Positions 7,491-16,588 of a stretch of DNA of 64,000 nucleotides are shown here, piece after piece; position 1 is the first letter of the stretch; the number at the start of each line of letters is the position of its first letter. The translations under genes were made by a program, and so were the position numbers. The DNA lies in assembly GCF_030433675.1 (NCBI RefSeq), contig NZ_JAROCB010000001.1, positions 555,333-619,332 on the forward strand. The letters run 5' to 3'. Origin of the DNA: Leifsonia virtsii (GTDB taxonomy: Bacteria; Actinomycetota; Actinomycetes; Actinomycetales; Microbacteriaceae). The notes under the pieces are model-generated. The model was not told the DNA's origin. It worked only from the letters and a program-made list of their open reading frames with translations, and did no database searches.

Positions 7491-9164
7491 ATGACCAACG
7501 ATCAGAAGCGCGAACCCACCCCGGTCGACACGATCGCCGAGGAGTGGGTCGACACCCAGCTCGAGCTGTACCCGGAGTACCACGTCTGGCTCGGCCGTCC
7601 CGGCCGTGAGGGCGAGTACGCGGACTACTCGCCGGCCGGCGCGGAGCACGCCACGGCCAAGGTGAAGGAGGCGCTCGCGCGCATCCAGGCGGCGGAGCCG
7701 GTCGACGAGATCGACCGCATCACCAAGATGGACCTCGCTCGCGAGCTGCAGCTCACCGTCGAGAAGCACGAGGCCGGCTTCGGCCAGCGCGACCTCAACG
7801 TCATCGCCTCGCCCGCGCAGGAGCTGCGCGAGGTCTTCGACCTGGTCCCGACCGACACGGAGGACGACTGGGCCAACGTCGCCAAGCGGCTGCACAACCT
7901 CCCCGCGGCCATGCAGGGCTACATCGAGACGCTGCGCAGCGGCATCGCGGCGGGCAACGTCCCGGCGGTGCGGCAGGTGCGCGAGGTGCTCGCCCAGGCC
8001 CGCAAGCAGGTCGCCGACACCGGGTTCTTCTTCGAGTTCACGGCGGCGGCCCGTCCTCTGAACGGTGTGCTGCCCGAGTCGCTGAAGGCCGACCTGGCGG
8101 CGGGTGCGGGCGAGTCGGCACAGGCGTACGCCGCGCTGGTTGACTTCCTGGAGAACGAGCTCGCGCCGCACGCCCCGGAGAAGGACGCGGTCGGCCGCGA
8201 GCACTACGCCCTCGCCTCTCGCGGCTTCCTCGGGGCGACGGTCGACCTCGACGAGACCTACGAGTGGGGCATCGAAGAGCTCGCCCGCATGCGCGCCGAG
8301 CAGGAGTCGATCGCGAACGAGATCAAGCCGGGCGCGAGCGTGCTCGAGGCGATCGCGTTCCTCGACGGCGACGCCAGCCGGAAGCTGCACGGCACCGACG
8401 CGCTGCAGCGCTGGATGCAGGAGACCAGCGATCGCGCGATCGAGGAGCTCGGCAAGTCCCACTTCGACATCCCGGCCGAGATCCGCCGTCTGGAGTGCAT
8501 GATCGCGCCGACGCAGGAAGGCGGCATCTACTACACCGGGCCGAGCGACGACTTCGCGCGCGCCGGCCGGATGTGGTGGAGCGTGCCCGAGGGCGTGACC
8601 GAGTTCGACACCTGGCGTGAGCTCACCACGGTCTACCACGAGGGCGTTCCGGGTCACCACCTGCAGATCGCCCAGGCCACCTACAACAAGGCGCAGCTCA
8701 ACTCGTGGCGGCGCATCGCAGGTACCTCCGGCCACGCCGAGGGCTGGGCGCTGTACGCGGAGCGTCTCATGGAGCAGCTGGGCTACCTCGACGACCCGGC
8801 CGACCGCCTGGGCATGCTCGACGGGCAGCGCATGCGCGCGGCGCGTGTCGTGCTCGACATCGGCGTGCACCTCGAGAAGCCGCTGCCCGACGGATCGCGG
8901 GCGTGGACCGGGGAGGACGCCTTCCCGTTCCTCCGCGAGAACGTCAACATGAACGACGGGTTCGTGCGGTTCGAGGTGAACCGCTACCTCGGCTGGCCGG
9001 GGCAGGCGCCGTCGTACAAGATCGGGCAGCGCATCTGGGAGCAGCTGCGCGACGAGTACGCCCGCCGCGAGGGCGACGCGTTCGACATCAAGGCCTTCCA
9101 CAAGAAGGCGCTCGACATCGGCGGCGTCGGCCTCGACACGCTGAAGGCGGCGCTGCTCGACTGA
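7491..9164 (+). CDS. DUF885-family zinc-peptidase-like protein
   Basis: A 557-residue cytoplasmic protein of the DUF885 family. The signature VYHEGVPGHH is present, with H383, E384, H389 and H390 giving an HExxxHH-like metal motif, followed by GHAEGWALYAERLMEQLG where the family's third ligand (Glu) is expected, and the C-terminal GQRIWEQLRDEYARREG. DUF885 proteins resemble M32/M2-type metallopeptidases, and a few have been described as dipeptidases; the specificity of this one is unknown. Expression is probably from the TAGTGT -10 six bases upstream. The next gene begins about 26 bp downstream on the same strand. Confidence 0.88.
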   Translation: MTNDQKREPTPVDTIAEEWVDTQLELYPEYHVWLGRPGREGEYADYSPAGAEHATAKVKEALARIQAAEPVDEIDRITKMDLARELQLTVEKHEAGFGQRDLNVIASPAQELREVFDLVPTDTEDDWANVAKRLHNLPAAMQGYIETLRSGIAAGNVPAVRQVREVLAQARKQVADTGFFFEFTAAARPLNGVLPESLKADLAAGAGESAQAYAALVDFLENELAPHAPEKDAVGREHYALASRGFLGATVDLDETYEWGIEELARMRAEQESIANEIKPGASVLEAIAFLDGDASRKLHGTDALQRWMQETSDRAIEELGKSHFDIPAEIRRLECMIAPTQEGGIYYTGPSDDFARAGRMWWSVPEGVTEFDTWRELTTVYHEGVPGHHLQIAQATYNKAQLNSWRRIAGTSGHAEGWALYAERLMEQLGYLDDPADRLGMLDGQRMRAARVVLDIGVHLEKPLPDGSRAWTGEDAFPFLRENVNMNDGFVRFEVNRYLGWPGQAPSYKIGQRIWEQLRDEYARREGDAFDIKAFHKKALDIGGVGLDTLKAALLD

Positions 9165-9190
9165 GCGGCGGCCTGCGCATCGTCCCTCCG

Positions 9191-9844
9191 GTGGCCTCTC
9201 CCTACCGCGCCGTGCTCGGGCCGGCGTTCGCTGAGCTGCATCCGCGGCTGCAGACGTACTTCGACGCCATCCCGGCCGGCTCGGTGGGGCGGGGCTCCGG
9301 AGAGTTCGACACCGTGGGAACCCCGCGGCACTGGCTGTGGCCGGTGCTCGCGCTGTTCGCGCCGGCGCATGTGCTGTTCCCGGTCTGGGAGCGGCGTGTC
9401 CCGTTCACCGTAGAGAACCGGCCTGTCGTGGGTGGCAAGGGCTCACCGGCCGTGGCGGCCGAGCGGATGTTCGCCCTGCGCGGCCGCACGGTCACGATGA
9501 TCGACGAGATCGGGGTGGAGGATGGTGCTCTGGTCGACCGGCTCGGAAGCCCGGTGCGCACGGTCGCCCGGTTCGCCGCGTCCGTCCGCGACGGAGGGCT
9601 CCGGCTCCGGTCGACCGCGGTCTGGATCGTCGTCGCCGGGCGGAAGGTGCGCATCCCGCGGCCGCTCGCCCCGGTCGTGGTGCTGACCGAGCGGTGGGAC
9701 GACGAGGCGGAGCGCCAGCGGGTGTCGATCACCGTCACGGCGCCGGTGATCGGGCGGATGTACCAGTACGGCGGCCGGTTCCACTACGGCGTCGAGGCAG
9801 CAGGCAATCAGAGCAACGAAGAGAAGGGGGAGCGGTCGCCGTGA
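9191..9844 (+). CDS. DUF4166 domain protein
   Basis: A 217-residue protein counted from the GTG at 9191 (product begins ASPYRAVLGPAF). No convincing ribosome site precedes it, so the exact start is uncertain, and it may be translated by coupling to the gene upstream. The body matches DUF4166: LHPRLQTYFDAIP, GSGEFDTVGTPRHWLWPVLA and the C-terminal APVIGRMYQYGGRFHY. The following epimerase gene starts inside its stop codon (GTGA at 9841). DUF4166 often occurs next to or fused with NAD-dependent epimerases of the TIGR01777 type, which is what is seen here. The biochemical role is not known. Confidence 0.8.
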   Translation: MASPYRAVLGPAFAELHPRLQTYFDAIPAGSVGRGSGEFDTVGTPRHWLWPVLALFAPAHVLFPVWERRVPFTVENRPVVGGKGSPAVAAERMFALRGRTVTMIDEIGVEDGALVDRLGSPVRTVARFAASVRDGGLRLRSTAVWIVVAGRKVRIPRPLAPVVVLTERWDDEAERQRVSITVTAPVIGRMYQYGGRFHYGVEAAGNQSNEEKGERSP

Positions 9845-10824
9845 GCGAACGCATCGTGATCGCCGGAGCGTCCGGTTTCGTCGGACGCTATCTGGAGCAG
9901 CACTACCGGAGCGCGGGAGCGGAGGTCGTCCTGGTCGGGCGCGCGGGTCCCGACGTCCGATGGGACGATTCCGACGGGCTGCGTGCGGCCGTCACGGGCG
10001 CGTCCGCGGTGATCAATCTCGCCGGGAAGAGCGTCAACTGCCGCTACAACGACGCCAACCGGGCCGAGATCTTCCGGTCGCGGCTGGAGACCACGCGCGC
10101 CGTGGGCGACGCGATCGCCGCGAGCGACGCGCCCCCGCCGAACTGGTTCAACGCCTCGACCGCGACGATCTACCGGCACGCCGAGGACCGGCCGATGACC
10201 GAATCGACGGGCGAGCTCGGCACCGGCTTCTCGGTCGAGGTCGCGAAAGCCTGGGAGCGCGAGCTGTTCGCCGGCGACCTGCCCGCCACACGCCGGATCG
10301 CACTGCGCATGGCGATCGTCCTCGGCGACGGCAGTGCCCTGACACCGCTGGTGAACCTGGTGCGCGCGGGCCTCGGCGGGCCGCAGGTCGACGGGCCCTG
10401 GTTCGCCACGCCGGCGCGGCGGAGCGCCGGCACGTTCCACGAGTTCCGGGCGCGCGGGGGAGCGCAGCGGTTCAGCTGGGTGCACATCGCCGACGTCCTC
10501 GGCGTCATCGAGTTCCTCCCCGACAGGCCCGACCTGAGCGGCGCGGTGAACGTGTCGTCGCCGAACCCGACCGACGACCGCACGCTCATGGCCACGCTGC
10601 GCCGCCTGCTCGGCCGGCGGATCGGCCTTCCGGCGTACCGCTGGATGCTCGAGATCGGCTCCGCGGCGATCCGCACCGAGACCGAACTCGTGCTGAAGAG
10701 CCGGTGGGTGGTGCCCGAGCGACTGCTCGACGCCGGCTACTCGTTCGCCTACCCCGAACTGGAGCCGGCGCTGCGCGACATCCTCACCGACCGCGGCTTG
10801 CTGCACGGTGTCGGAGCCCGGTAG
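9841..10824 (+). CDS. TIGR01777-family NAD-dependent epimerase/dehydratase-like protein
   Basis: A 327-residue extended short-chain dehydrogenase fold. The N-terminal dinucleotide motif is IAGASGFVGRYL, followed by ASAVINLAGKSVNCRY, whose NLAG and NCRY elements are diagnostic of the SDR39U1/TIGR01777 (YfcH-like) group. The C-terminal LKSRWVVPERLLDAGYSFAYPELEPAL matches the family's domain of unknown function. A usual substrate is not established for these proteins. The GTG start overlaps the DUF4166 stop by 4 bp, so the two are translationally coupled. The stop codon overlaps the -10 of the rpsA promoter. Confidence 0.88.
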   Translation: MSERIVIAGASGFVGRYLEQHYRSAGAEVVLVGRAGPDVRWDDSDGLRAAVTGASAVINLAGKSVNCRYNDANRAEIFRSRLETTRAVGDAIAASDAPPPNWFNASTATIYRHAEDRPMTESTGELGTGFSVEVAKAWERELFAGDLPATRRIALRMAIVLGDGSALTPLVNLVRAGLGGPQVDGPWFATPARRSAGTFHEFRARGGAQRFSWVHIADVLGVIEFLPDRPDLSGAVNVSSPNPTDDRTLMATLRRLLGRRIGLPAYRWMLEIGSAAIRTETELVLKSRWVVPERLLDAGYSFAYPELEPALRDILTDRGLLHGVGAR

Positions 10825-10827
10825 ACT
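10798..10827 (+). promoter_or_regulatory. promoter of rpsA
   Basis: TTGCTG (10798-10803) and TAGACT (10822-10827) are separated by 18 bp, the normal spacing for housekeeping sigma. Transcription would start near 10835, giving a 5' leader of about 95 nt before the rpsA ATG. The -10 overlaps the stop codon of the gene upstream. Confidence 0.65.
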
Positions 10828-10930
10828 AGAACGTCACTTGTGTGACATCCCTATCCGCCTGCCCTTCGCGGAACACAACGAAAACCATCGCGATCGGCCT
10901 GATTCCTGTCCATTACGGAGCACCCACTAC

Positions 10931-12373
10931 ATGACAACCGCAACGACCGACAAGGCACCCAAGCAGGTCGCCGTCAACGACATCGGATCTGCTGAGGACT
11001 TTCTTGCCGCGGTCGAAAAGACGCTGAAGTTCTTCAACGACGGAGACCTGATCGAGGGCACTGTCGTCAAGATCGACCGCGACGAGGTCCTCCTCGACGT
11101 CGGTTACAAGACGGAGGGCGTCATCCCCTCCCGCGAACTTTCCATCAAGCACGACGTCGACCCCAGCGAGGTCGTCGAGGTCGGCGACACCGTCGAGGCT
11201 CTCGTTCTCCAGAAGGAGGACAAGGAGGGTCGCCTCATCCTGTCCAAGAAGCGTGCGCAGTACGAGCGCGCCTGGGGCGATGTGGAGAAGATCAAGGAGG
11301 CCGACGGCGTCGTCACCGGTACGGTGATCGAGGTCGTCAAGGGCGGCCTGATCGTCGACATCGGCCTGCGCGGCTTCCTGCCGGCGTCGCTCATCGAGCT
11401 GCGCCGCGTCCGCGACCTGACGCCGTACCTGGGCCAGGAGATCGAGGCCAAGATCCTCGAGCTCGACAAGAACCGCAACAACGTGGTGCTCTCGCGCCGC
11501 GCGCTGCTGGAGCAGACCCAGTCGGAGTCCCGCACGACCTTCCTCAACAACCTGCACAAGGGCCAGGTCCGCAAGGGCGTCGTCTCGTCGATCGTCAACT
11601 TCGGTGCGTTCGTCGACCTCGGCGGCGTCGACGGCCTCGTCCACGTGTCGGAGCTCTCCTGGAAGCACATCGAGCACGCCTCCGAGGTCGTCGAGGTGGG
11701 CCAGGAGGTCACCGTCGAGATCCTCGAGGTCGACCTCGACCGCGAGCGCGTCTCGCTGTCGCTCAAGGCGACGCAGGAGGACCCGTGGCAGGTCTTCGCC
11801 CGCACCCACGCGATCGGTCAGGTCGCACCGGGCAAGGTCACCAAGCTGGTCCCGTTCGGTGCGTTCGTCCGCGTCGCCGACGGCATCGAGGGCCTCGTGC
11901 ACATCTCGGAGCTGTCCGGCAAGCACGTCGAGCTGGCCGAGCAGGTCGTCTCGGTGGGCGACGAGGTGTTCGTCAAGGTCATCGACATCGACCTGGAGCG
12001 CCGCCGCATCTCGCTGTCGCTCAAGCAGGCGAACGAGGGCGTCGACCCGGAGGGCACGGAGTTCGACCCGGCGCTCTACGGCATGGTCACCGAGTACGAC
12101 GAGCAGGGCAACTACAAGTACCCGGAGGGCTTCGACCCGGAGACCAACGAGTGGAAGGAAGGCTTCGAGGCGCAGCGCGACGAGTGGGAGCAGCAGTACG
12201 CTGCGGCCCAGGCGCGCTGGGAGGCGCACAAGCGCCAGGTCGCCAAGGGCCTCGAGGAGGCGGCTGCCGACAGCGGCACCTCGTCCTACTCCTCCGAGAC
12301 GGGTTCGGGCGGAACGCTCGCCGACGACGAGTCCCTCGCGGCTCTGCGCGAGAAGCTCAGCTCCAACAACTGA
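10931..12373 (+). CDS. rpsA: 30S ribosomal protein S1
   Basis: A 480-residue S1 protein with four clear S1/OB-fold repeats: about residues 37-106 (DLIEGTVVKIDRDEVLLDVG), 123-188 (GVVTGTVIEVVKGG), 209-277 (KGVVSSIVNFGAFVDLGGVDG) and 294-363 (GKVTKLVPFGAFVRVADGIEG). Four repeats is the usual actinobacterial form, compared with six in E. coli. The acidic, glutamate-rich C-terminal tail (WKEGFEAQRDEWEQQYAAAQ) is typical of this phylum. It helps load mRNA onto the small subunit. A strong hairpin terminator follows the stop. Confidence 0.97.
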   Translation: MTTATTDKAPKQVAVNDIGSAEDFLAAVEKTLKFFNDGDLIEGTVVKIDRDEVLLDVGYKTEGVIPSRELSIKHDVDPSEVVEVGDTVEALVLQKEDKEGRLILSKKRAQYERAWGDVEKIKEADGVVTGTVIEVVKGGLIVDIGLRGFLPASLIELRRVRDLTPYLGQEIEAKILELDKNRNNVVLSRRALLEQTQSESRTTFLNNLHKGQVRKGVVSSIVNFGAFVDLGGVDGLVHVSELSWKHIEHASEVVEVGQEVTVEILEVDLDRERVSLSLKATQEDPWQVFARTHAIGQVAPGKVTKLVPFGAFVRVADGIEGLVHISELSGKHVELAEQVVSVGDEVFVKVIDIDLERRRISLSLKQANEGVDPEGTEFDPALYGMVTEYDEQGNYKYPEGFDPETNEWKEGFEAQRDEWEQQYAAAQARWEAHKRQVAKGLEEAAADSGTSSYSSETGSGGTLADDESLAALREKLSSNN

Positions 12374-12388
12374 GCATCCTCTCCCGGG

Positions 12389-12416
12389 AGCGGCCGGTCC
12401 TTCGGGGCCGGCCGCT
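12389..12416 (+). terminator. rpsA terminator hairpin with UUCG loop
   Basis: A 12-bp stem (12389-12400 with 12405-12416, one G-U pair) is closed by the stable tetraloop TTCG. It is followed by TCGTCGTT instead of a U-run, the same tail seen after rbpA and rpmE2. Confidence 0.75.
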
Positions 12417-12435
12417 TCGTCGTTCCCCGGACACG

Positions 12436-12503
12436 CGACTGCGGTGGTTCGGAACATCTGCGGCGGGGCGCGCGGGCGCAGACGTTCCAAACCACCGCAG
12501 TCG
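12436..12503. repeat. long inverted repeat, GACTGCGGT type
   Basis: Arms of 27 nt (12436-12462 and 12477-12503) pair with two mismatches around a 14-nt GC-rich loop. The left arm starts CGACTGCGGTGGTTCGGAAC. It lies just upstream of the coaE promoter, beyond the normal rpsA terminator, so it may separate the two transcription units. The same GACTGCGGT beginning is used by arms at 31790 and 31868. Confidence 0.85.
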
Positions 12504-12515
12504 GAGAGGCGCGGC

Positions 12516-12521
12516 TAGGCT
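12516..12521 (+). promoter_or_regulatory. -10 hexamer TAGGCT of coaE, predicted leaderless start
   Basis: TAGGCT ends 6 nt before the GTG at 12528. It lies 12 bp after the end of the preceding inverted repeat. Confidence 0.55.
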
Positions 12522-12527
12522 GGACCG

Positions 12528-13130
12528 GTGCAGCTGATCGGACTCACCGGCGGGATCGCCTCCGGAAAATCGACCATCGCGTCCCGGCTGGCCGAGCACG
12601 GCGCGGTCGTGGTGGACGCGGACCGCATCGCCCGCGAGGTCGTGGAGCCCGGCACCGCGGCGCTCGCCCGGATCGCCGAGCGCTTCGGCGACGGCGTGAT
12701 CGCGCCGGACGGCAGTCTCGACCGGCCGGCTCTCGGCGCGATCGTCTTCGGCGACCCCGTGGCGCTGAAGGACCTGAACGGGATCACGCACCCGGCCGTG
12801 CTCGCCGCGTCGACGGCCCGCTTCGAGGCGGCCGCGGCGGCGGATCCGGACGCGATCGTCGTCTACGACGTCCCGCTGCTGGTCGAGTCGGCCAACGAGT
12901 ACCCGTTCGACCGCATCGTCGTGGCGCACGCCGACGAGGCGACCCGCATCCACCGCCTGGTGGAGCTGCGCGGGATGGACGCCGCCGAGGCCGAGCGCCG
13001 CATCCGCTCCCAGGCCTCCGACGAGGAGCGGCTGGCCGTCGCCGACGTCGTCATCGACACCGGCGGCACGCTGCAGCACACCCGCGACCAGGTGGATGCG
13101 CTCTGGAGCGAGCTGCGCTCCGGCGCCTGA
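12528..13130 (+). CDS. coaE: dephospho-CoA kinase
   Basis: A 200-residue kinase that adds the 3' phosphate to dephospho-CoA, the last step of coenzyme A synthesis. The P-loop GGIASGKS is at residues 8-15, followed by the family motifs VVDADRIAREVVEPG and THPAV, and YDVPLLVESANEYPFDRIVVV-type lid region. The length is normal for a single-domain CoaE; many actinobacterial homologues carry an extra C-terminal UPF0157/GrpB-like domain, and this one does not. Start is GTG, with a -10 directly upstream. It is followed by uvrB after a 77-bp gap containing its own promoter. Confidence 0.95.
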   Translation: MQLIGLTGGIASGKSTIASRLAEHGAVVVDADRIAREVVEPGTAALARIAERFGDGVIAPDGSLDRPALGAIVFGDPVALKDLNGITHPAVLAASTARFEAAAAADPDAIVVYDVPLLVESANEYPFDRIVVAHADEATRIHRLVELRGMDAAEAERRIRSQASDEERLAVADVVIDTGGTLQHTRDQVDALWSELRSGA

Positions 13131-13178
13131 CCGCGCGACAGGGCGGCGGCGTTCCGCTCTGAGCGAGGGCAGGCCCCA

Positions 13179-13201
13179 GTGTCGGTGGTCCTTCCTAGAC
13201 T
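13179..13201 (+). promoter_or_regulatory. PafBC-type DNA-damage promoter of uvrB
   Basis: GTGTCGGTG (13179-13187), an 8-bp spacer and TAGACT (13196-13201) match the LexA-independent actinobacterial damage promoter TTGTCRGTG-N8-TANNNT at all but the first base. The -10 ends 6 nt before the uvrB ATG. Confidence 0.82.
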
Positions 13202-13207
13202 GGAGGC

Positions 13208-15274
13208 ATGCTTCCCACGCGCTCCGTCCGTCCCTTCGAGGTCGTCAGCGAGTACAGCCCGAGCGGCGACCAGCCGCAGGCGATCGCCGAGCTCGCCGGG
13301 CGCATCAACGCGGGCGAGACCGACGTGGTGCTGCTGGGCGCGACCGGTACGGGCAAGTCCGCGACGACCGCGTGGCTGATCGAGCAGGTGCAGCGGCCGA
13401 CGCTGGTGCTCGCGCACAACAAGACGCTCGCGGCGCAGCTCGCCAACGAGTTCCGCGAGCTGCTGCCCAACAACGCCGTCGAGTACTTCGTCTCGTACTA
13501 CGACTACTACCAGCCTGAGGCGTACGTCCCGCAGACCGACACCTTCATCGAGAAGGACTCGTCGATCAACGCCGAGGTGGAGCGGCTGCGGCACTCGACC
13601 ACCAACTCGCTGCTCAGCCGGCGCGACGTGGTCGTCGTGTCCACCGTGTCCTGCATCTACGGCCTGGGCGCGGCGGAGGAGTACCTGGAGGCGATGGTCG
13701 CGCTGCAGGTGGGGCAGAACGTCGGTCGCGACGCGCTCATCCACCGCTTCGTCAACATGCAGTACGAGCGCAATGACGTCGACTTCTCGCGCGGCAAGTT
13801 CCGCGTCCGCGGCGACACCATCGAGATCATCCCGGTGTACGAGGAGCACGCGATCCGCATCGAGCTGTTCGGCGACGAGATCGAGGCGCTGTACTCGCTG
13901 CACCCGCTGACCGGCGAGGTGATCCAGAAGATGGACGCCGTGTCGGTCTTCCCGGCGACGCACTACGCCGCGAGCCCGGCGACGATGCAGCGCGCGATCG
14001 GCACCATCCAGGAGGAGCTGGGGGAGCGGCTGCAGGAGCTGGAGCGCGAGGGCAAGCTGCTGGAGGCCCAGCGGCTGCGTATGCGCACGCAGTTCGACCT
14101 GGAGATGATGGAGCAGATCGGCTTCTGCTCCGGCATCGAGAACTACTCGCGGCACATCGACGGCCGGCTGCCGGGCGAGGCGCCGCACTGCCTGCTCGAC
14201 TACTTCCCGGACGACTTCCTCGTGGTCATCGACGAGTCGCACGTCACCGTGCCGCAGATCGGCGCCATGTACGAGGGCGACGCGTCGCGCAAGCGCACGC
14301 TGGTGGAGCACGGTTTCCGTCTCCCGAGCGCGCTCGACAACCGGCCGCTCAAATGGAACGAGTTCAAGGACAGGGTCGGCCAGACCGTGTACCTGTCGGC
14401 CACGCCGGGCAAGTACGAGATGGGCATCGCCGACGGCGTCGTGGAGCAGATCATCCGCCCGACCGGCCTCGTCGATCCCGAGATCGTGGTGAAGCCCACG
14501 AAGGGCCAGATCGACGACCTGCTCGAGGAGATCCGCGTCCGCGTGGAGCGGGACGAGCGCGTGCTCGTCACCACGCTGACGAAGAAGATGGCCGAGGAGC
14601 TCACCGACTTCCTCGCCGAGGCCGGGGTGAAGGTGCGCTACCTGCACTCCGACGTCGACACGCTGCGCCGCGTCGAGCTGCTGACCGAGTTGCGGGCGGG
14701 TGTGTACGACGTGCTCGTCGGCATCAACCTGCTGCGCGAGGGACTAGACCTGCCGGAGGTGTCGCTGGTCGCGATCCTCGACGCCGACAAGGAGGGCTTC
14801 CTGCGGTCGTCGACCTCGCTCATCCAGACGATCGGCCGCGCGGCGCGTAACGTCTCGGGCTCGGTGCACATGTACGCGGACGTCCTGACCGACTCCATGA
14901 AGAGCGCGATCGAGGAGACCGAGCGCCGCCGCGAGAAGCAGATCGAGTACAACCGGGTGAACGGGATCGACCCGCAGCCGCTCCGGAAGCGCATCGCCGA
15001 CATCACGGACGTGCTCGCGCGCGAGGAGGCCGACACCGCCCGCATGCTCGCCGGGCGAGAGCAGAAGCGCAAGAGCCCGACGCCGAACCTGCGCAACGGC
15101 GGCATCGCCGCACAGGGCGCGGCCGAGTTGGAGTCGCTGATCGCCGACCTCAACCAGCAGATGCTGGCGGCGGCGGGCGAGCTCAAGTTCGAGCTGGCGG
15201 CGCGGCTGCGCGACGAGCTCTCCGACCTCAAGCGCGACCTCCGGCAGATGGAGAAGGCGGGCCACCTGGGCTGA
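13208..15274 (+). CDS. uvrB: UvrABC excinuclease subunit B
   Basis: A 688-residue damage-verifying helicase-like subunit of nucleotide excision repair. The Walker A motif GATGTGKS is at 44-51, the beta-hairpin that clamps DNA is at about 93-106 ([14 protein letters not shown]), the DESH Walker B lies in [11 protein letters not shown], and helicase motifs V/VI are in [15 protein letters not shown] and QTIGRAARN. The C-terminal UVR domain (about 640-680) that contacts UvrC is present. The start ATG follows its own damage promoter; GGAGG is next to the start but too close to act as a ribosome site. uvrA lies 4.3 kb downstream, behind the MoxR cluster. Confidence 0.97.
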   Translation: MLPTRSVRPFEVVSEYSPSGDQPQAIAELAGRINAGETDVVLLGATGTGKSATTAWLIEQVQRPTLVLAHNKTLAAQLANEFRELLPNNAVEYFVSYYDYYQPEAYVPQTDTFIEKDSSINAEVERLRHSTTNSLLSRRDVVVVSTVSCIYGLGAAEEYLEAMVALQVGQNVGRDALIHRFVNMQYERNDVDFSRGKFRVRGDTIEIIPVYEEHAIRIELFGDEIEALYSLHPLTGEVIQKMDAVSVFPATHYAASPATMQRAIGTIQEELGERLQELEREGKLLEAQRLRMRTQFDLEMMEQIGFCSGIENYSRHIDGRLPGEAPHCLLDYFPDDFLVVIDESHVTVPQIGAMYEGDASRKRTLVEHGFRLPSALDNRPLKWNEFKDRVGQTVYLSATPGKYEMGIADGVVEQIIRPTGLVDPEIVVKPTKGQIDDLLEEIRVRVERDERVLVTTLTKKMAEELTDFLAEAGVKVRYLHSDVDTLRRVELLTELRAGVYDVLVGINLLREGLDLPEVSLVAILDADKEGFLRSSTSLIQTIGRAARNVSGSVHMYADVLTDSMKSAIEETERRREKQIEYNRVNGIDPQPLRKRIADITDVLAREEADTARMLAGREQKRKSPTPNLRNGGIAAQGAAELESLIADLNQQMLAAAGELKFELAARLRDELSDLKRDLRQMEKAGHLG

Positions 15275-15302
15275 CCATTGCCCGCCGACTGCCGCCGCGG
15301 GT

Positions 15303-15308
15303 TACGGT
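15303..15308 (+). promoter_or_regulatory. -10 hexamer TACGGT, predicted leaderless start of the MoxR operon
   Basis: TACGGT ends 6 nt before the GTG at 15315, within the 40-bp gap after uvrB. Confidence 0.4.
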
Positions 15309-15314
15309 GGCAGG

Positions 15315-16043
15315 GTGGCAGTGAGGACGACGGGACGCCGGTGGACGCTCGCGGCCTGCGTCGTGCTGGTCGGGGTCGCCGTGGTCGCGGTCGCGTTCCA
15401 GGGCGTACCCGAGTTCAGCGGGCCACGGGTGTTCCTCCCTCAGGGGCCGGTGCGCACCGGCGCCCCCGACCAGGGGATGACCGGCACGCCGCAGCCGCAC
15501 GAGACCACCCATCCGCTCCGCCTGGATCTCACCTGGCTCCTGGTCGCGCTCATCATTCTCGCGGTCATCGTCGTCTTGGCGATCCTCTGGCGCCGCCGTC
15601 GGCGGCCGCAGGCGCCCCCGACCCTGCCCGAGCTCGCCGACCTGTCCGACAGCGAGCTCTCCGACGCGCCGCGCGAAGAGGAGCCTGAGCCGGAACCCGA
15701 GCAGGTGCGCCGCGGCCTCGATCGCGCCGCCGAGGAGCTCGCCGCGCGACGCGAACCCCGCGACGCCATCGAACGCGCCTGGGTGGGGCTGGAGGAGGGG
15801 GCGGCCGACTCGGGCGTGCGCCGGCTCCCCGCGGAGACGCCCGCCGAGTTCGCCGCCCGGGTCGTCGCCCGGGTGGACGCCGACCGCGAGGCCGCCGCAG
15901 GCCTCCTCTCCGTCTACCAGCGCGCCCGTTTCGGCTCCGGACCCGTCACGGTAGAGGACGTGGACACCGCCCGCGCCGCGGTGGAGGCCCTCCGCGCCTC
16001 CTGGGGCCGCCACCCCGCCGCCGGACGAGGGACGGCCTCGTGA
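15315..16043 (+). CDS. DUF4129 membrane protein, first gene of the MoxR operon
   Basis: A 242-residue protein with a hydrophobic segment at about 9-30, an extracytoplasmic loop, a second transmembrane helix (LTWLLVALIILAVIVVLAIL, about 72-92) and an RRRRR stop-transfer signal. The cytoplasmic C-terminal part (RDAIERAWVGLEEGAADSGV onward) is the DUF4129 domain, which usually accompanies MoxR, DUF58 and transglutaminase-like proteins. It probably sits at the membrane as part of the MoxR-dependent complex; the molecular role is unknown. The start is GTG at 15315 (a second GTG at 15321 is possible). The stop overlaps the next start by 4 bp (GTGA). Confidence 0.85.
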   Translation: MAVRTTGRRWTLAACVVLVGVAVVAVAFQGVPEFSGPRVFLPQGPVRTGAPDQGMTGTPQPHETTHPLRLDLTWLLVALIILAVIVVLAILWRRRRRPQAPPTLPELADLSDSELSDAPREEEPEPEPEQVRRGLDRAAEELAARREPRDAIERAWVGLEEGAADSGVRRLPAETPAEFAARVVARVDADREAAAGLLSVYQRARFGSGPVTVEDVDTARAAVEALRASWGRHPAAGRGTAS

Positions 16044-16588
16044 CCCGCTCGCGCCGCCTGCCGCCGCGCGTGCTGCGACGGCTGATCCTGTCCGTCCTCC
16101 TCGGCGTCGCCGTCGGGGCCGCGGCCTGGTCCCTCGGGATGGACGTGGCGCACGCCGTCGGACTGGGGGCGGCGGCCGCGGCGTTCGTCGCCTGCCTCTC
16201 GGCGCTGGGGGAGGCGGCCGACCTGACCTGGGCCGTTCCCGCGCCGGAGCCGCGCCCCGGCGCCCGGCGCGACATCGTCCAGCTCGGCTGGTCGCTCGGC
16301 TCCCGCGGCGGCCGCGTCTCGCCGGAGGGGCTGCGGCGCCTGCGGCTGGTCGCCGAGCGCGCCCTCGCCGTCCACGGTCTCGACCTGCACGACAGCACGG
16401 CCGACCCCGAGCTCGAGGGCCTGCTCGGCGCCGACGTGCTGGCCGTGCTCCGCCGAGGCTCCACCGCGGCACCGCCCCGGACGGCGTTCGTCGGCGTCGT
16501 GCTGCAACGACTCGAGGCACTCGACGACGCCGCGCCCATCCGTCCCACCGCCCACCCCGCCCCCGAGGAGCCGCACCGTGCACGATGA
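16040..16588 (+). CDS. small membrane protein of the MoxR operon
   Basis: A 182-residue protein I do not recognise as a named family. It has two hydrophobic segments near the N-terminus (about 13-30 and 35-58) and then a soluble, alanine- and arginine-rich C-terminal domain containing GARRDIVQLGWSLGSRGG. The C-terminus is proline/alanine-rich. Its GTG start overlaps the DUF4129 gene and its end overlaps moxR by 11 bp, so it is almost certainly co-translated with them. It probably acts as a membrane partner of that cluster. Confidence 0.75.
   Translation: MTRSRRLPPRVLRRLILSVLLGVAVGAAAWSLGMDVAHAVGLGAAAAAFVACLSALGEAADLTWAVPAPEPRPGARRDIVQLGWSLGSRGGRVSPEGLRRLRLVAERALAVHGLDLHDSTADPELEGLLGADVLAVLRRGSTAAPPRTAFVGVVLQRLEALDDAAPIRPTAHPAPEEPHRAR

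Noticed and set aside
4704-9101. A 1465-codon open frame antisense to polA and the DUF885 gene
   Set aside because: It mirrors the codon structure of real genes in high-GC DNA, is rich in Arg, Val, Leu and Asp without domain structure, and polA is unmistakable on the other strand.
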